Below, piece after piece: positions 7,749-16,340 of a stretch of DNA of 64,000 nucleotides (positions within the stretch are counted from its first letter, which is position 1; each line of letters opens with the position of its first letter). The notes below the pieces were generated by a model. It was given only the letters and a program-made list of their open reading frames with translations, had not been told where the DNA came from and did no database searches. This stretch comes from Solidesulfovibrio carbinolicus (lineage in GTDB: Bacteria > Desulfobacterota > Desulfovibrionia > Desulfovibrionales > Desulfovibrionaceae): the NCBI RefSeq assembly GCF_004135975.1, contig NZ_CP026538.1, positions 3,658,001-3,722,000 on the forward strand, given 5' to 3'. Position numbers and translations under genes: made by a program.

Positions 7749-8303
7749 ATGATGCCGTCATATTTTTTTCGTCTGGCCTTGTGCTGCCTGCTCGGGGCGG
7801 CCGTTTTTGCCGCGCCGGCCGGCCGGGCCGACGCCGAGGACACCACCCAGACCCTGACCCGCTTTTTTCAGGGCAAATCCCGGGACCTGCCGGCCGCGCC
7901 CATCGATTTCCAGGTCATGGCCGGCTACGCCGTGTTGCGCACCGGCAATCCCGACAGCGCCGGCCGCTACGCCATGACGGCCTTTAATGTGGTGAAAGTC
8001 GCCCCGGACATCTACCGCCTGGACATGAGCCTGGAAAAGCCCCTGGCCCGAAACGTCCCCACCTATGAGCCGGCCTACTACTTCACCGAGAACCGGACGT
8101 ATTATTTCTGGTACCAAAACGGCGAAGAAATCCTCTTTAAAATCGGCAACAAGCGTGTGCCGGTCAAGCTTGGCCGCAAGGACCTCACCCGGGTGGACAT
8201 CCATCCGCCCGACGCCTACACCGTGATCCGGGAAACCATGCTCCAAAACATCTCCTTTGACGACGGCACGGCCACCATCCACCTCCAGCTCAAATTCAAA
8301 TAG
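7749..8303 (+). CDS. Exported protein of unknown function
   Basis: 184 residues from the first of two adjacent ATGs (7749 or 7752), with GGAG just upstream. A signal peptide is clear (LALCCLLGAAVFAAPAGRADA), cleaved near residue 28. The mature part begins with a threonine-rich helix and has many aromatic strands (YYFTENRTYYFWYQNGEE), looking like a small beta-rich periplasmic domain. I do not recognise a family. It is divergent from mqnE with about 90 nt between starts, so the two share a promoter region. Confidence 0.75.
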   Translation: MMPSYFFRLALCCLLGAAVFAAPAGRADAEDTTQTLTRFFQGKSRDLPAAPIDFQVMAGYAVLRTGNPDSAGRYAMTAFNVVKVAPDIYRLDMSLEKPLARNVPTYEPAYYFTENRTYYFWYQNGEEILFKIGNKRVPVKLGRKDLTRVDIHPPDAYTVIRETMLQNISFDDGTATIHLQLKFK

Positions 8304-8438
8304 CGCGGCAAGGCGGCGGCGAACGCGCCGTTTTCACTCCGGGCCGCCCCAGGAGCCTGGGCCGAAGGCCATCCCGGCATTGCGCCCGGCCGCGCCGTGG
8401 CGTACAAGGGGCGTCGCATTTTTCGCGGAGGTATGTTC

Positions 8439-8639
8439 ATGAAGCGCGTTCTCATTGCCGCCACGGTCGTTTGTTCCCTGCTGACCGGTGCGCTTTTCGC
8501 CTTTGCCCGCACGGCCCCGGGCGAATCCTACGCCGCCTACGCCGACGCCGTCTCCGGCGCGAGCTGCTGCGAGATGGCCTCGTGCGGCTGCCTGGGCCTC
8601 AAATGCTCGTGCTTCGAGTGCGGCGGCGGCAGCAAGTAG
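8439..8639 (+). CDS. Small exported Cys-rich protein (66 aa)
   Basis: 66 residues from the ATG at 8439, chosen because GCGGAGG lies 7 nt upstream; an ATG 6 nt earlier is too close to it. There is an N-terminal hydrophobic signal (VLIAATVVCSLLTGALFAFA), then a short tail with seven Cys (CCEMASCGCLGLKCSCFEC) ending Gly-Gly-Gly-Ser-Lys. The Cys spacing could bind a metal or iron-sulfur cluster or form disulfides in the periplasm. No clean lipobox. It is 63 nt upstream of an Lgt-family membrane protein and probably co-transcribed. Confidence 0.65.
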   Translation: MKRVLIAATVVCSLLTGALFAFARTAPGESYAAYADAVSGASCCEMASCGCLGLKCSCFECGGGSK

Positions 8640-8702
8640 CCGCTCCGCCCGCGCCTGCGGCCATGTTTCTCATCCTGCGCATGTAAGGGGCCAACCAGCG
8701 CC

Positions 8703-9551
8703 ATGGGCGGATTTATTGCCTTTCTGTTGTCCCGGGCAACGGGGCTTAGTGTCTTCGCCATCCTTGAGGCCGGCTATCTGCTCCTGTCCCTGACCGGGTT
8801 GGCCCTGGTCTATGGTTTTGCCCGGCGCGAACTGGCCGCCAACCCGGACCGGGGCCGCTACCATCTCATTTTTCTGGCCGCCCTGCCGGTGGGGCTAGCC
8901 GGGGCACGGCTGCTCCCCATCATCCAGGATGCCCTGGCCGCCGGCCGCCTCACCTACGGGCTGATCGCCGCCGGGGGCCTGGTCTTTTACACCGGCGCCC
9001 TGGCCGCGCTCTGCGCCATGTACGCCGGCTGCCGGATCATGCGCCTTTCCCCCTGGCCGCTACTGGACGCCGTGTGCCTCTACCTTCCCCTGGGCCACGC
9101 CTTTGGCCGGCTGGGCTGCTTTTTCGGCGGCTGCTGCTTCGGCGCGCCCACCGAGTCCGCCTGCGGCGTGCGTTTCCCGGCCGGTTCTCCGGCCTTTTTG
9201 CAGCACAAAAGCCAGGGGCTGTTGCCGGACGGCGCCGTGGCCTCGCTGCCGGTCCATCCCTCGCAACTCTACGAAACCGCCGGCAATCTCCTGCTGTTCG
9301 CCGTGCTTCTTCTGCTCTCCAAACGCCGGCCGCTGCCGCCGGGCCGGCTGACGGCCCTGTACCTCGCCGGCTACGCGGCCCTGCGTTTCACACTGGAATT
9401 CTGGCGCGGCGACGCCCTGCGCGGCGTGTATTTCGGCCTTTCCGCCTCGCAGTACATCGCCCTGGCCACGTGGGCCGCCGTTCTCGCGGCGGTCCTTGGC
9501 GGCGGCAAAAAGCCCGCCGCCCCGCATTCGGCCGCTCACTTCCCGCAGTAG
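8703..9551 (+). CDS. Lgt-family (prolipoprotein diacylglyceryl transferase-like) membrane protein
   Basis: 282 residues with about seven hydrophobic membrane segments. The Lgt landmarks HPSQLYE (residue ~180) and LRFTLEFWRGD (~222) are present, together with GRLG around Arg136. Two residues essential in E. coli Lgt appear changed: the His103 region reads GGLVFYTG (Tyr96) and the Asn146 position of GRxGN is Cys139 in GCFFGGCCFG, a Cys-rich variant. This is therefore more likely a paralogue with altered chemistry than the housekeeping lgt. The Cys-rich exported peptide gene directly upstream may be its partner. Family certain by motifs; function open. Confidence 0.8.
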   Translation: MGGFIAFLLSRATGLSVFAILEAGYLLLSLTGLALVYGFARRELAANPDRGRYHLIFLAALPVGLAGARLLPIIQDALAAGRLTYGLIAAGGLVFYTGALAALCAMYAGCRIMRLSPWPLLDAVCLYLPLGHAFGRLGCFFGGCCFGAPTESACGVRFPAGSPAFLQHKSQGLLPDGAVASLPVHPSQLYETAGNLLLFAVLLLLSKRRPLPPGRLTALYLAGYAALRFTLEFWRGDALRGVYFGLSASQYIALATWAAVLAAVLGGGKKPAAPHSAAHFPQ

Positions 9552-9618
9552 CGGCAATCTGCCCGGCAAGCCGCCCGGCCCCTAGGCAAATTGCGTCAAA
9601 AGGATTACAGCCTGGGCC

Positions 9619-10605
9619 ATGCCAAAGGGAGACTGGCGGCGACTTTTCGCCGTCGCGTTGCTGTCATGGTGCGTCCTGACGGCCACCGCCGGACGTTGTC
9701 TGGGGTCGCAAGCGCTCAAAAAAGCGTCGCTCATTCCCCAATGGGAGCCCCAGGCCCAGTTCGCCGGCTATTACGTGGCCCTGGCCAAGGGCTTCTACGC
9801 CGCCGAGGGCGTGGACATGACCATCCTGCGCGGCGGCCCAGGCGAGCCGCCCTCCCGGCTCATGGCCGAGGGCAAGGCCCAGTTCGGCACGTTTTTTCTG
9901 GCCACCGCCCTGCTCAAACGGGCCGAAGGCCTGCCGCTGGTCAACCTGGCCCAGTTCGTGCCCCACTCCACCCAGCTTTTAATCGCCAAAAAAGCCGACG
10001 GCATCGAAAAGCCGGCCGACCTGGCCGGGGGCAAGGTCAGCCTGTGGGGTCCGGAATTCCAGCTGGCTGCCCGGACCTTTTTCAAACGCTACGGCCTGAC
10101 CGTGGAGCCCGTGCCCCAGGGGTTCACCGTGGACCTGTTCCTGCGCGGCGGCGTGGCCGCCTGCTCGGCCATGCGCTACAACGAATACCACGCCATCCTC
10201 AACGCCGGCCTCGATCCCGAAGAACTGACGGTTTTCGACCTCGGCGCCCACGGCCTGGACCTGCCCGAGGACGGACTCTACACCCTGGCCTCGGTGCTGG
10301 CCGCCGATCCCGACCTGTGCCGAGGTGTGGCCCGGGCCTCGGTGCGCGGTTGGGAATACGCGTTTGCCCATCCCGAAGAGGCCCTGGACATTGTCATGAG
10401 CCATGTCTCGGCCGCCCATCTGCCCACCAACCGGATGCACCAGAAATGGATGCTCGAAAGCCTGCGCCAAGCCATGACCGGCCCGGGAGACCCCCTGGGA
10501 ACCCTGACCCGACTGCGCTACCAGGCCGCCGCCAAGGCCCTGGGCGCGGCCGGGCTCGCCGCCAACGCCCCCTCCTACGAGGAATTCCATGTCCCCCTCC
10601 CTTGA
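9619..10605 (+). CDS. NMT1/THI5-like solute-binding protein
   Basis: 328 residues. Signal peptide at residues 1-29, then the start typical of NMT1/SsuA-type binding proteins: IPQWEPQAQFAGYYVALAKGFY and GVDMTIL, followed by RLMAEGKAQFGTFFLATAL. These periplasmic proteins bind pyrimidines, sulfonates or similar small ligands. No permease or ATPase gene is adjacent. Instead the gene overlaps by 17 nt the start of a Cache-HAMP-PP2C sensor phosphatase, suggesting that the protein serves ligand sensing rather than uptake. Confidence 0.85.
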   Translation: MPKGDWRRLFAVALLSWCVLTATAGRCLGSQALKKASLIPQWEPQAQFAGYYVALAKGFYAAEGVDMTILRGGPGEPPSRLMAEGKAQFGTFFLATALLKRAEGLPLVNLAQFVPHSTQLLIAKKADGIEKPADLAGGKVSLWGPEFQLAARTFFKRYGLTVEPVPQGFTVDLFLRGGVAACSAMRYNEYHAILNAGLDPEELTVFDLGAHGLDLPEDGLYTLASVLAADPDLCRGVARASVRGWEYAFAHPEEALDIVMSHVSAAHLPTNRMHQKWMLESLRQAMTGPGDPLGTLTRLRYQAAAKALGAAGLAANAPSYEEFHVPLP

Positions 10606-12538
10606 CGTGCGCCCGACACGGGGACTGGCCTTCAAACTGGCCGTGTGCATCCTCACCAGCGCCACGATCATCTTCACGGCGGCCTTTGCCTACTACTACC
10701 GCTCCTCCAAGGACATGCTGCTGGCGGCCGTGCGCGACAACGCCCAAAACCTGCTGCGCCGGGCCGTCAGCCGCCTGGAAGCCCCGCTGTCGGCCATCGA
10801 ACGCGTGCCCCAGTTCATGGCCCTCAAACTCGGCCAGGAGCTGCCCGCCCCGGCCGACCTCGACCGCGACCTCACCGACTTTCTCACGGCCAACCCCGAC
10901 GTCTTCGGCGCGGCCGCCGCCTTCGAACCGGGCGTCTTCCACGGCCTGCCCCGCTACAGCCCGTATTTTTGCCGCAAAGGCGAGGCCGTCGCCCAGGTGG
11001 GCCTGGGCTACGAAGAATACTACGAACTGCAAAATTGGTATCTCGTGCCCAAGGTGCTGCAAAAAGCCGTCTGGAGCGAACCCTACTTCGACGAATCCGG
11101 CGGCGACATCGTCATGACCACCTACAGCGTGCCCGTCATGGGCCAAACCCCGGCTGGCCCGGCCTTCCTCGGCGTGGTCACGGCCGACGTGGCCCTGGAC
11201 TGGCTGCGTAAGCAAGTCGGCCGCATCTCGCTATACAACTCGGGTTACGCGTTCCTGTTAAGCCGCAGCGGCGTGCTGCTCTCCCACCCCGACAACCGGC
11301 TGGTCATGCGCGAGAGCATCTTCAGCCGGGCCGAGCAGTTCGGCAGCGCCGAACTGCGCGCCCTGGGCCGGCGCATGATCGCCGGCGAGGAAGGCTTTGC
11401 CCGGCTGCCCGACTTCATCCTGGGCAAGCCGGCCTGGGTGGCCTTTGCCCCCATGCGCCTGACCGGCTGGTCCATGGGCGTCATCGTGCCCGAGGACGAA
11501 CTCTTCGCGCCGCTGCGAAAACTCGGCCGCGAGGTGGCCATCCTCGGCGGAGCCGGCTTCACGGCGCTGCTCCTCGTCATCGCCGCCATCGCCGCCCATA
11601 TCACGCGCCCCCTGTCGCGCCTGGCCGCCACCGCCGCCGAGATCGCCCACGGCAACCTCGACGCCCCGGTGCCCCTGGCCGCAGGCCGCGACGAAGTCGG
11701 GGCGCTGTCGCGGTCTTTCGAACAAATGCGCCTGGCCCTTCGCGACTACATCGCCGACCTGACCGCCACCACCAAGGCCAAGGAACGCCTGGAGTCCGAA
11801 CTGAAAATCGCCCGCAACATCCAGATGAGTTTTTTGCCCAAGCGGTTCCCGCCCTTCCCCGAGATCACCAGCTTCGCCCTCCACGCCGACCTGCTGCCGG
11901 CCCGGGAGGTGGGCGGCGACCTCTACGATTTCTTCCTGCTCGGACCCGGCCGGCTGCTTTTCCTGGTCGGCGACGTGTCCGGCAAGGGCGTACCGGCGGC
12001 GCTTTTCATGGCCGTCACCAAGACGCTCATCAAGGGCAACGCCGAGCAGGAGTCCGATCCGGCCGAGATCCTGGCCAAGGTCAACCGCGAACTGTGCGTG
12101 GACAACGAATCCATGCTGTTCGTCACCATGTTTTTGGCCATCCTCGACTGCGATACAGGCGAAATGACCTTCTCCAACGCCGGCCACAATCCGCCGGCCC
12201 GCCTCGCCCCGGACGGGACCGTTTCCTGGCTGGCCCTGCCGCGCGGCCTGTTCCTGGGCGTCATGGAAGACGCCGTCTACCGCACCGCCACCGTGACCCT
12301 GGCCCCAGGCGAAAAGATCGTGGCCTTCACCGACGGCGTCACCGAAGCCCAGAACCCGGCCCAGGAACTCTTCGGCACGGACCGGTTGCTGACCGTGTTG
12401 TCCAAAGCCGCTTCCATGCCGCCCGAGGTCCTGGACGCCGCCGTCATGCAAGCCGCCACGGAATACGCCGAAGACGCCGAGCAGGCCGACGACATCACCG
12501 TGCTCACGCTCCTGTATCGCGGCTCCGATCCGGCCTGA
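10589..12538 (+). CDS. Cache-HAMP-PP2C (SpoIIE/RsbU) sensor phosphatase
   Basis: 649 residues. TM1 at ~14-35, a large periplasmic double-Cache sensor to ~300 (DWLRKQVGRISLYNSGYAFL), TM2 ~316-337, HAMP ~338-392, a short coiled coil, and a SpoIIE-type PP2C phosphatase from ~405. Metal-binding aspartates are visible: Asp444 in GGDLYDF, Asp462 in GDVSGKG, Asp582 in TDGVTE and Asp635 in ADDITVL. Such enzymes dephosphorylate STAS anti-anti-sigma factors in partner-switching pathways. A STAS protein lies far downstream (62198), but no kinase is adjacent. It overlaps the solute-binding gene by 17 nt, which probably delivers its ligand. Confidence 0.92.
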   Translation: MSPSLDVRPTRGLAFKLAVCILTSATIIFTAAFAYYYRSSKDMLLAAVRDNAQNLLRRAVSRLEAPLSAIERVPQFMALKLGQELPAPADLDRDLTDFLTANPDVFGAAAAFEPGVFHGLPRYSPYFCRKGEAVAQVGLGYEEYYELQNWYLVPKVLQKAVWSEPYFDESGGDIVMTTYSVPVMGQTPAGPAFLGVVTADVALDWLRKQVGRISLYNSGYAFLLSRSGVLLSHPDNRLVMRESIFSRAEQFGSAELRALGRRMIAGEEGFARLPDFILGKPAWVAFAPMRLTGWSMGVIVPEDELFAPLRKLGREVAILGGAGFTALLLVIAAIAAHITRPLSRLAATAAEIAHGNLDAPVPLAAGRDEVGALSRSFEQMRLALRDYIADLTATTKAKERLESELKIARNIQMSFLPKRFPPFPEITSFALHADLLPAREVGGDLYDFFLLGPGRLLFLVGDVSGKGVPAALFMAVTKTLIKGNAEQESDPAEILAKVNRELCVDNESMLFVTMFLAILDCDTGEMTFSNAGHNPPARLAPDGTVSWLALPRGLFLGVMEDAVYRTATVTLAPGEKIVAFTDGVTEAQNPAQELFGTDRLLTVLSKAASMPPEVLDAAVMQAATEYAEDAEQADDITVLTLLYRGSDPA

Positions 12539-12540
12539 AC

Positions 12541-12658
12541 AGCCGCCACAAAGTCACTTTGTTCTTAATATAACAAGGCGAAATGGCGTAGTGCAATTTT
12601 GTTGCAATTCTCTTCCGTTCATTCTAAGGGAACCCAAAGTCATCAGCAGGAGATGCAA
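12541..12658 (+). promoter_or_regulatory. AT-rich mucR leader, possible autoregulatory region
   Basis: About 120 nt, unusually AT-rich for this chromosome, with TTGTTcttaatatAACAA (inverted repeat) and a GCAATT direct repeat (ttGCAATTttgttGCAATTc region). MucR/Ros proteins bind AT-rich DNA with T-A steps and often repress themselves, so an operator here is plausible. No clean promoter hexamers could be fixed. Confidence 0.35.
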
Positions 12659-13057
12659 ATGGAAGAATACTTGAAAGCCGCCTTGGAAATCGTCAAGGCC
12701 CAGGCGTCGGTCAGGACCATGACCGACGACGAGATCACCTCAATGCTGCGTAATGTGGCGGCGGGCATCCAGGCCGCGGCGGAAGCGGAGGCCGCCCCGA
12801 CCGATGCCGCCACCCCGGCCATGGACCCGTCCAAGGCCGTCAAGGAAAGCAGCGTGGTCTGCCTGGAGTGCGGCAAGTCCTTCAAGGTCCTCACCAAGAA
12901 GCACTTGGCGGCGCACAACCTGACCCCAGAGGAATACCGGGCCAAGTACGGCTACAAGAAGGGAGCCCCCCTGGCGGCCAAGTCCCTGCAACGGGAACGC
13001 CGCAAGAAGATGAAGGACATGCGCTTGTGGGAGAGACGGCGCAAGGTCGCTCAGTAG
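12659..13057 (+). CDS. MucR/Ros-family zinc-finger transcriptional regulator
   Basis: 132 residues from the ATG at 12659, with AGGAG 6 nt upstream. The N-terminal helix (EEYLKAALEIVKAQASV) corresponds to the oligomerisation region. After an Ala/Pro linker comes the Ros/MucR zinc finger CLECGKSFKVLTKKHLAAH (Cys-x2-Cys, His-x3-His) and the LTPEEYRAKYGYKKG signature that is diagnostic of the family, then a basic tail. MucR proteins act as H-NS-like regulators of exopolysaccharide, motility and stress genes; the exopolysaccharide operon at 37047-47857 is a natural candidate target, though nothing in the sequence proves it. Confidence 0.92.
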   Translation: MEEYLKAALEIVKAQASVRTMTDDEITSMLRNVAAGIQAAAEAEAAPTDAATPAMDPSKAVKESSVVCLECGKSFKVLTKKHLAAHNLTPEEYRAKYGYKKGAPLAAKSLQRERRKKMKDMRLWERRRKVAQ

Positions 13058-13192
13058 TCAAACCAGCCATGCATCCAGAGCGGCCCGGCCCCGGCCGGGC
13101 CGCCCCAACGCGGGCACGCCCTCCGGCGCGGACGATCCGGCCGCCCGCCGCCGCAAGCCCCCTCCCCGACCGGACCCGCGAGGTTCCCCTCC

Positions 13193-13858
13193 GTGCCCTG
13201 CCTCGAAGACGCCATCGCCGCCGTGCGCGGCTCCCTCGCCTGGGCCGTCGAGGAAATGCCCTCCGACGCCGAAATCGCCGAAGGCTGGTCCAACCCCGAC
13301 ACCCGCACCCACGTGTTCGTCACCCCGCGCCAGCCGGCCAAACGCCTCGACGTGCTGGCCGAACTGGTCCGCGCCAGCCTGTGCGAACGCATGCCGCGCC
13401 TTTTTTCCGCCACCAAGGTCTGGGGCGTGTCGCTGCACGGCCACGCCGTGGCCCGCAAACACCTGCTGCGCGCCGCCCGCGACTGGTTCGTGGACGCCGC
13501 CCTGCGCGCCCACTGCCCCGAAGATTTCGACGCCGCCCTCAGCCTGGCCCTGGCCCAGGCCGGAGCGCGCCTCAACACCCCCCGCCCCTTCACCCTCGAC
13601 CGCTACAACCTCTCCCAGGACGAACGCCAACGCCTGGCCGACGCCCGCACCCTGGCCGGGGCCCGCCACTTCCTGCGCATCGACCCCACCGCCACCCCCG
13701 ACCCCACAACCGCTGCCCTGGCCGAAGCCTACGCCGCCATAGACCCCGCCCAGCCGACCATGCCCGCCTTCCTCACCGTGGCCAACGGCCTGTGCGCCGC
13801 GCTGGGCCGCCGGCCCTTCACCCCGGAGCCGCGCAAGGGATATTGGATGGTGAGTTGA
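13193..13858 (+). CDS. Hypothetical protein (221 aa)
   Basis: 221 residues from a GTG at 13193; no ATG lies nearby and no strong ribosome site, so the start is uncertain. The protein is soluble and mostly helical, with no signal peptide. It has acidic and aromatic patches (WAVEEMPSDAEIAEGW) and a VWGVSLHGHAVARKHLLRAARDW segment (given in part). No family recognised. Codon use fits the GC-rich chromosome. A 3' repeat copy follows at 13884. Confidence 0.65.
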   Translation: MPCLEDAIAAVRGSLAWAVEEMPSDAEIAEGWSNPDTRTHVFVTPRQPAKRLDVLAELVRASLCERMPRLFSATKVWGVSLHGHAVARKHLLRAARDWFVDAALRAHCPEDFDAALSLALAQAGARLNTPRPFTLDRYNLSQDERQRLADARTLAGARHFLRIDPTATPDPTTAALAEAYAAIDPAQPTMPAFLTVANGLCAALGRRPFTPEPRKGYWMVS

Positions 13859-13883
13859 CGTAGGGGGTTGGAAGAAAGCGAGA

Positions 13884-13916
13884 ATGCCGGGCGGCCAAAG
13901 GGGCTGAGCCCCGTTC
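13884..13916 (+). repeat. 3'-end palindromic repeat, copy F (degenerate)
   Basis: Downstream of the gene ending at 13858: AATGCCGGGCGGCC followed by a short GGGGCTGAGCCCC palindrome. It matches the core of the family seen after at least six other genes in this window (see findings). The rest of the 13859-14143 gap is AT-richer and shows no gene. Confidence 0.55.
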
Positions 13917-14037
13917 GTAACTTTGGAATACTTTCTCGTACAAATCGAAGGGGAAAATCTAGAAGAAAAATACTGGGGCGGAGTTCAACGCCTGAGCCAA
14001 CGTGAGTATTGACTCAAGTGCTTTTTTTCAAAAGAAA

Positions 14038-14067
14038 AAGGGATCGCCGATTTCTCGGCAACCCCTT
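14038..14067 (-). terminator. Terminator of small secreted-protein gene
   Basis: Imperfect hairpin AAGGGaTCGCCGA / TCGGCaACCCCTT; on the minus strand it is followed by TTTTTCTTTT. It lies about 75 nt past the stop at 14144. Confidence 0.6.
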
Positions 14068-14143
14068 GGCTGCATATCGCCATTGGATGCCAATATATCT
14101 CAGGCATTACTATTGAACAGCAACACTTGCCTAGAATCGGCGA

Positions 14144-14392
14144 TTATTTTCCTGTAAACTGCTTCATACCGTCCTTAATGGCATCTGACCCGCAATTAAT
14201 ATTATAGTTAAACACATCCTTAACTTCCTGCACTCTTCCATTTGGATTGCTATTTTGAATAACATTATTGACACCATCAGATGTTCTTTGAACTATTTTT
14301 TCCGAAGCATTTGACAATGTACATCCTGTATCGCCTGCATAACACAAGGCTGCTCCAGAAAAAAATAGCAATGCAAGCAGGACAACTTTCAT
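14144..14392 (-). CDS. Small secreted protein of unknown function (82 aa)
   Basis: 82 residues from the ATG at 14392 after a GGGGGGG ribosome site. Signal peptide MKVVLLALLFFSGAALCYA, then a mature part of about 63 residues with two Cys (GCTL and NINCGS), likely a disulfide. The mature part is Asn/Ser rich (VNNVIQNSNPNGRVQEV). AT-rich compared with its neighbours, hinting at horizontal origin or a fast-evolving gene. No family recognised. The gap 14393-14572 upstream is AT-rich with no other gene. Confidence 0.65.
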   Translation of the reverse strand: MKVVLLALLFFSGAALCYAGDTGCTLSNASEKIVQRTSDGVNNVIQNSNPNGRVQEVKDVFNYNINCGSDAIKDGMKQFTGK

Positions 14393-14572
14393 AGCCCCCC
14401 CCTTTGTATTTCGGAGCGCGACCAAACAATGACTGCCCATACGTTATTAGATTTACAAACACTTTTTTGCGCTTAAAAGCAAACTGTTTCTATCGTTGGA
14501 AAGTACAAACCAACCAGTTGCTTGCCATATTTCGGTTTCACCTTCACTCATCCCATCTGAGGGAGAGAACAC

Positions 14573-14621
14573 AAAAAAAGGGAAGGCAAGTCCGCCCCCC
14601 GGCCGCCGGCATTCTTCCCTT
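14573..14621 (-). terminator. Terminator of pit, containing repeat copy G
   Basis: On the minus strand AAGGGAAG ... CTTCCCTT closes a hairpin followed by seven T. The loop contains AATGCCGGCGGCCGGGGGG, the core of the dispersed 3'-end repeat family. Confidence 0.7.
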
Positions 14622-14631
14622 ATCGCCCGGC

Positions 14632-15642
14632 TTACGCAGCCAATCCAACCATCTCAAGCGCCCAGTAGCACAGCGCCGCCACGATGGCCGAGGCCGGGAT
14701 GGTGAGCACCCAGGCGACGACCAGCCGGCCGGCCACGCCCCAGCGCACGGCGGACAGGCGTTTGGAGGCGCCGACGCCGATGACGGCAGTGGAGATGATG
14801 TGGGTGGTGGAGATGGGCGCGCCCAGAGCCGACGCGCCGCTTATCACGGCGGCGGCGGCGGTTTCGGCGGCGAATCCGTGGATGGGTTCGAGCTTGAAGA
14901 TCTTGTGGCCCATGGTTTTGACGATCTTCCAGCCGCCCGAGGCCGTGCCGATGCCCATGGCTAGGGCGCAGGAGAGCTTGACCCAGAAGGGCACGGTCAT
15001 TTCCGGGATCTGGTGGAAGCTGAACAGGGCCAGGGTGATGATGCCCATGGTTTTCTGGGCGTCGTTTAGGCCATGGCTGGTGGCCATGAAGGCCGAGGAC
15101 AGGATTTGGAGCTTTTTAAACAGGAAGTTGACCCGTCCTGGCGAGGCCCGCACCACCATCCAGGACAGCAGCACCATGAGCAGGTAGCCCGAGGCGAAGC
15201 CGGCCACGGGGGAAAGGAAAAGCGGGATGAGAACCTTGCTGCAAATAGAATCGTAGCTTGGGGCCGACCAGCCGCCGAAGGCGATGCCCGAGCCGATGAG
15301 ACCGCCGATGAGCGCGTGGGACGACGACGAGGGCAGGCCCAGGTACCAGGTGAGGAGGTTCCAGAAGATGGCCCCCAAAAGCGCGGCCAGCACCAGGCAT
15401 TGGCTGCCGGTGACAAGCTCGGGCCGGATGATGCCGCTGCCGATGGTGTGGGCGACCGAGGTGCCCAGAAACGCGCCGAAGAGGTTGAGCGCCCCGGCCA
15501 TGAGCACGGCGGTCATGGGCGAGAGCACCTTGGTGGAGACGATGGTGGCGATGGCGTTGGCGCTGTCGTGGGCGCCGTTGGTGAAGTCGAAGATGAGCGC
15601 GATGATCACCACGGCCACGAGGAGAATGGGCAGATCAGGCAT
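14632..15642 (-). CDS. pit: Low-affinity phosphate transporter (Pit family)
   Basis: 336 residues from the ATG at 15642, overlapping the upstream DUF47 gene by 8 nt. Inner-membrane phosphate:cation symporter with the two inverted PiT signature repeats: DFTNGAHDSANAIATIVSTK near residue 17 and GLNDAQKTMGI plus APISTTH in the second half; about ten membrane segments. The DUF47 protein is the usual PhoU-like regulatory partner. Together with the adjoining (degenerate) sensor kinase this makes a phosphate module. Terminator at 14573. Confidence 0.93.
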   Translation of the reverse strand: MPDLPILLVAVVIIALIFDFTNGAHDSANAIATIVSTKVLSPMTAVLMAGALNLFGAFLGTSVAHTIGSGIIRPELVTGSQCLVLAALLGAIFWNLLTWYLGLPSSSSHALIGGLIGSGIAFGGWSAPSYDSICSKVLIPLFLSPVAGFASGYLLMVLLSWMVVRASPGRVNFLFKKLQILSSAFMATSHGLNDAQKTMGIITLALFSFHQIPEMTVPFWVKLSCALAMGIGTASGGWKIVKTMGHKIFKLEPIHGFAAETAAAAVISGASALGAPISTTHIISTAVIGVGASKRLSAVRWGVAGRLVVAWVLTIPASAIVAALCYWALEMVGLAA

Positions 15643-16270
15643 TTTTGAGCACCACGCCTTCCAGGACGTCCGAGAGGGATTCGGCGCGTTCCACGGCCGC
15701 CTCGACGCGGTCGAAGATGTGCTTCCATTTGACGATGTCGAGGATGGCGGCATAGTCCGCGGTCTCGTCGCCGCCGTCGTAGAGTTCGCCGATGCCGACC
15801 ATGAGCAGGGTCTCGCATTCGTGCTTGAGGTTCTCGATCTTGTGGAAGCTTTCCTCGGAGCGTTTGTTCTCGCTCATCTTGGTCAGGACGTTCCCGAGTT
15901 CCTCGATCATGGCCCGCAGATTGCTGACGATGCGCCGGGCCGGGTAGCGGATGCGGTCGAAGCCGAAAAGCCCGATGCGCGAGGCGATGGCCTTGATGAG
16001 GTTGAGGATGTCTTCCTGGGTGAGGTTGATCTGGTGGATGTCCTCGCGGTCGATGGGCGTGATGAAGGTCATCGACAGTTCCTTGGCGATGCGCCGGCTG
16101 ATGGCGTTGCCTTCGGACTCGATGATGTTGATGCGTTTGCAGCGTTCCTCGACGTCGGTGAAGTCTGTGAAAAGCTCGTCGAGAATGACGGCGGCCTTGA
16201 TCAGCTTGCGGTGCTGTTCCTTGAAGAGGTCGTAGAATTTGACCGACCTGGGAAAGAGGCTGAAACCCAT
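15635..16270 (-). CDS. DUF47/PhoU-like phosphate transport regulator
   Basis: 211 residues from the ATG at 16270. All-helical DUF47 (TIGR00153-like) protein: begins FPRSVKFYDLFKEQHRKL, with DREDIHQINLTQEDILNL in the middle and CETLLMVGIGELYDGGDETADY later, all standard for the family, whose members bind metal and gate Pit transporters. It overlaps pit by 8 nt, confirming an operon. Confidence 0.92.
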   Translation of the reverse strand: MGFSLFPRSVKFYDLFKEQHRKLIKAAVILDELFTDFTDVEERCKRINIIESEGNAISRRIAKELSMTFITPIDREDIHQINLTQEDILNLIKAIASRIGLFGFDRIRYPARRIVSNLRAMIEELGNVLTKMSENKRSEESFHKIENLKHECETLLMVGIGELYDGGDETADYAAILDIVKWKHIFDRVEAAVERAESLSDVLEGVVLKNA

Positions 16271-16340
16271 GCGCGTCTCCGCGGGTTGATGATTGGGCCT
16301 TGGCGGGCGTTTGCCGGCCAAGGTTTTCGGTGTGTCGGGA

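Noticed and set aside
12868-13863. 331-aa plus-strand frame overlapping mucR and the next gene
   Set aside because: Arg/Pro-rich shadow in another frame of two supported genes.
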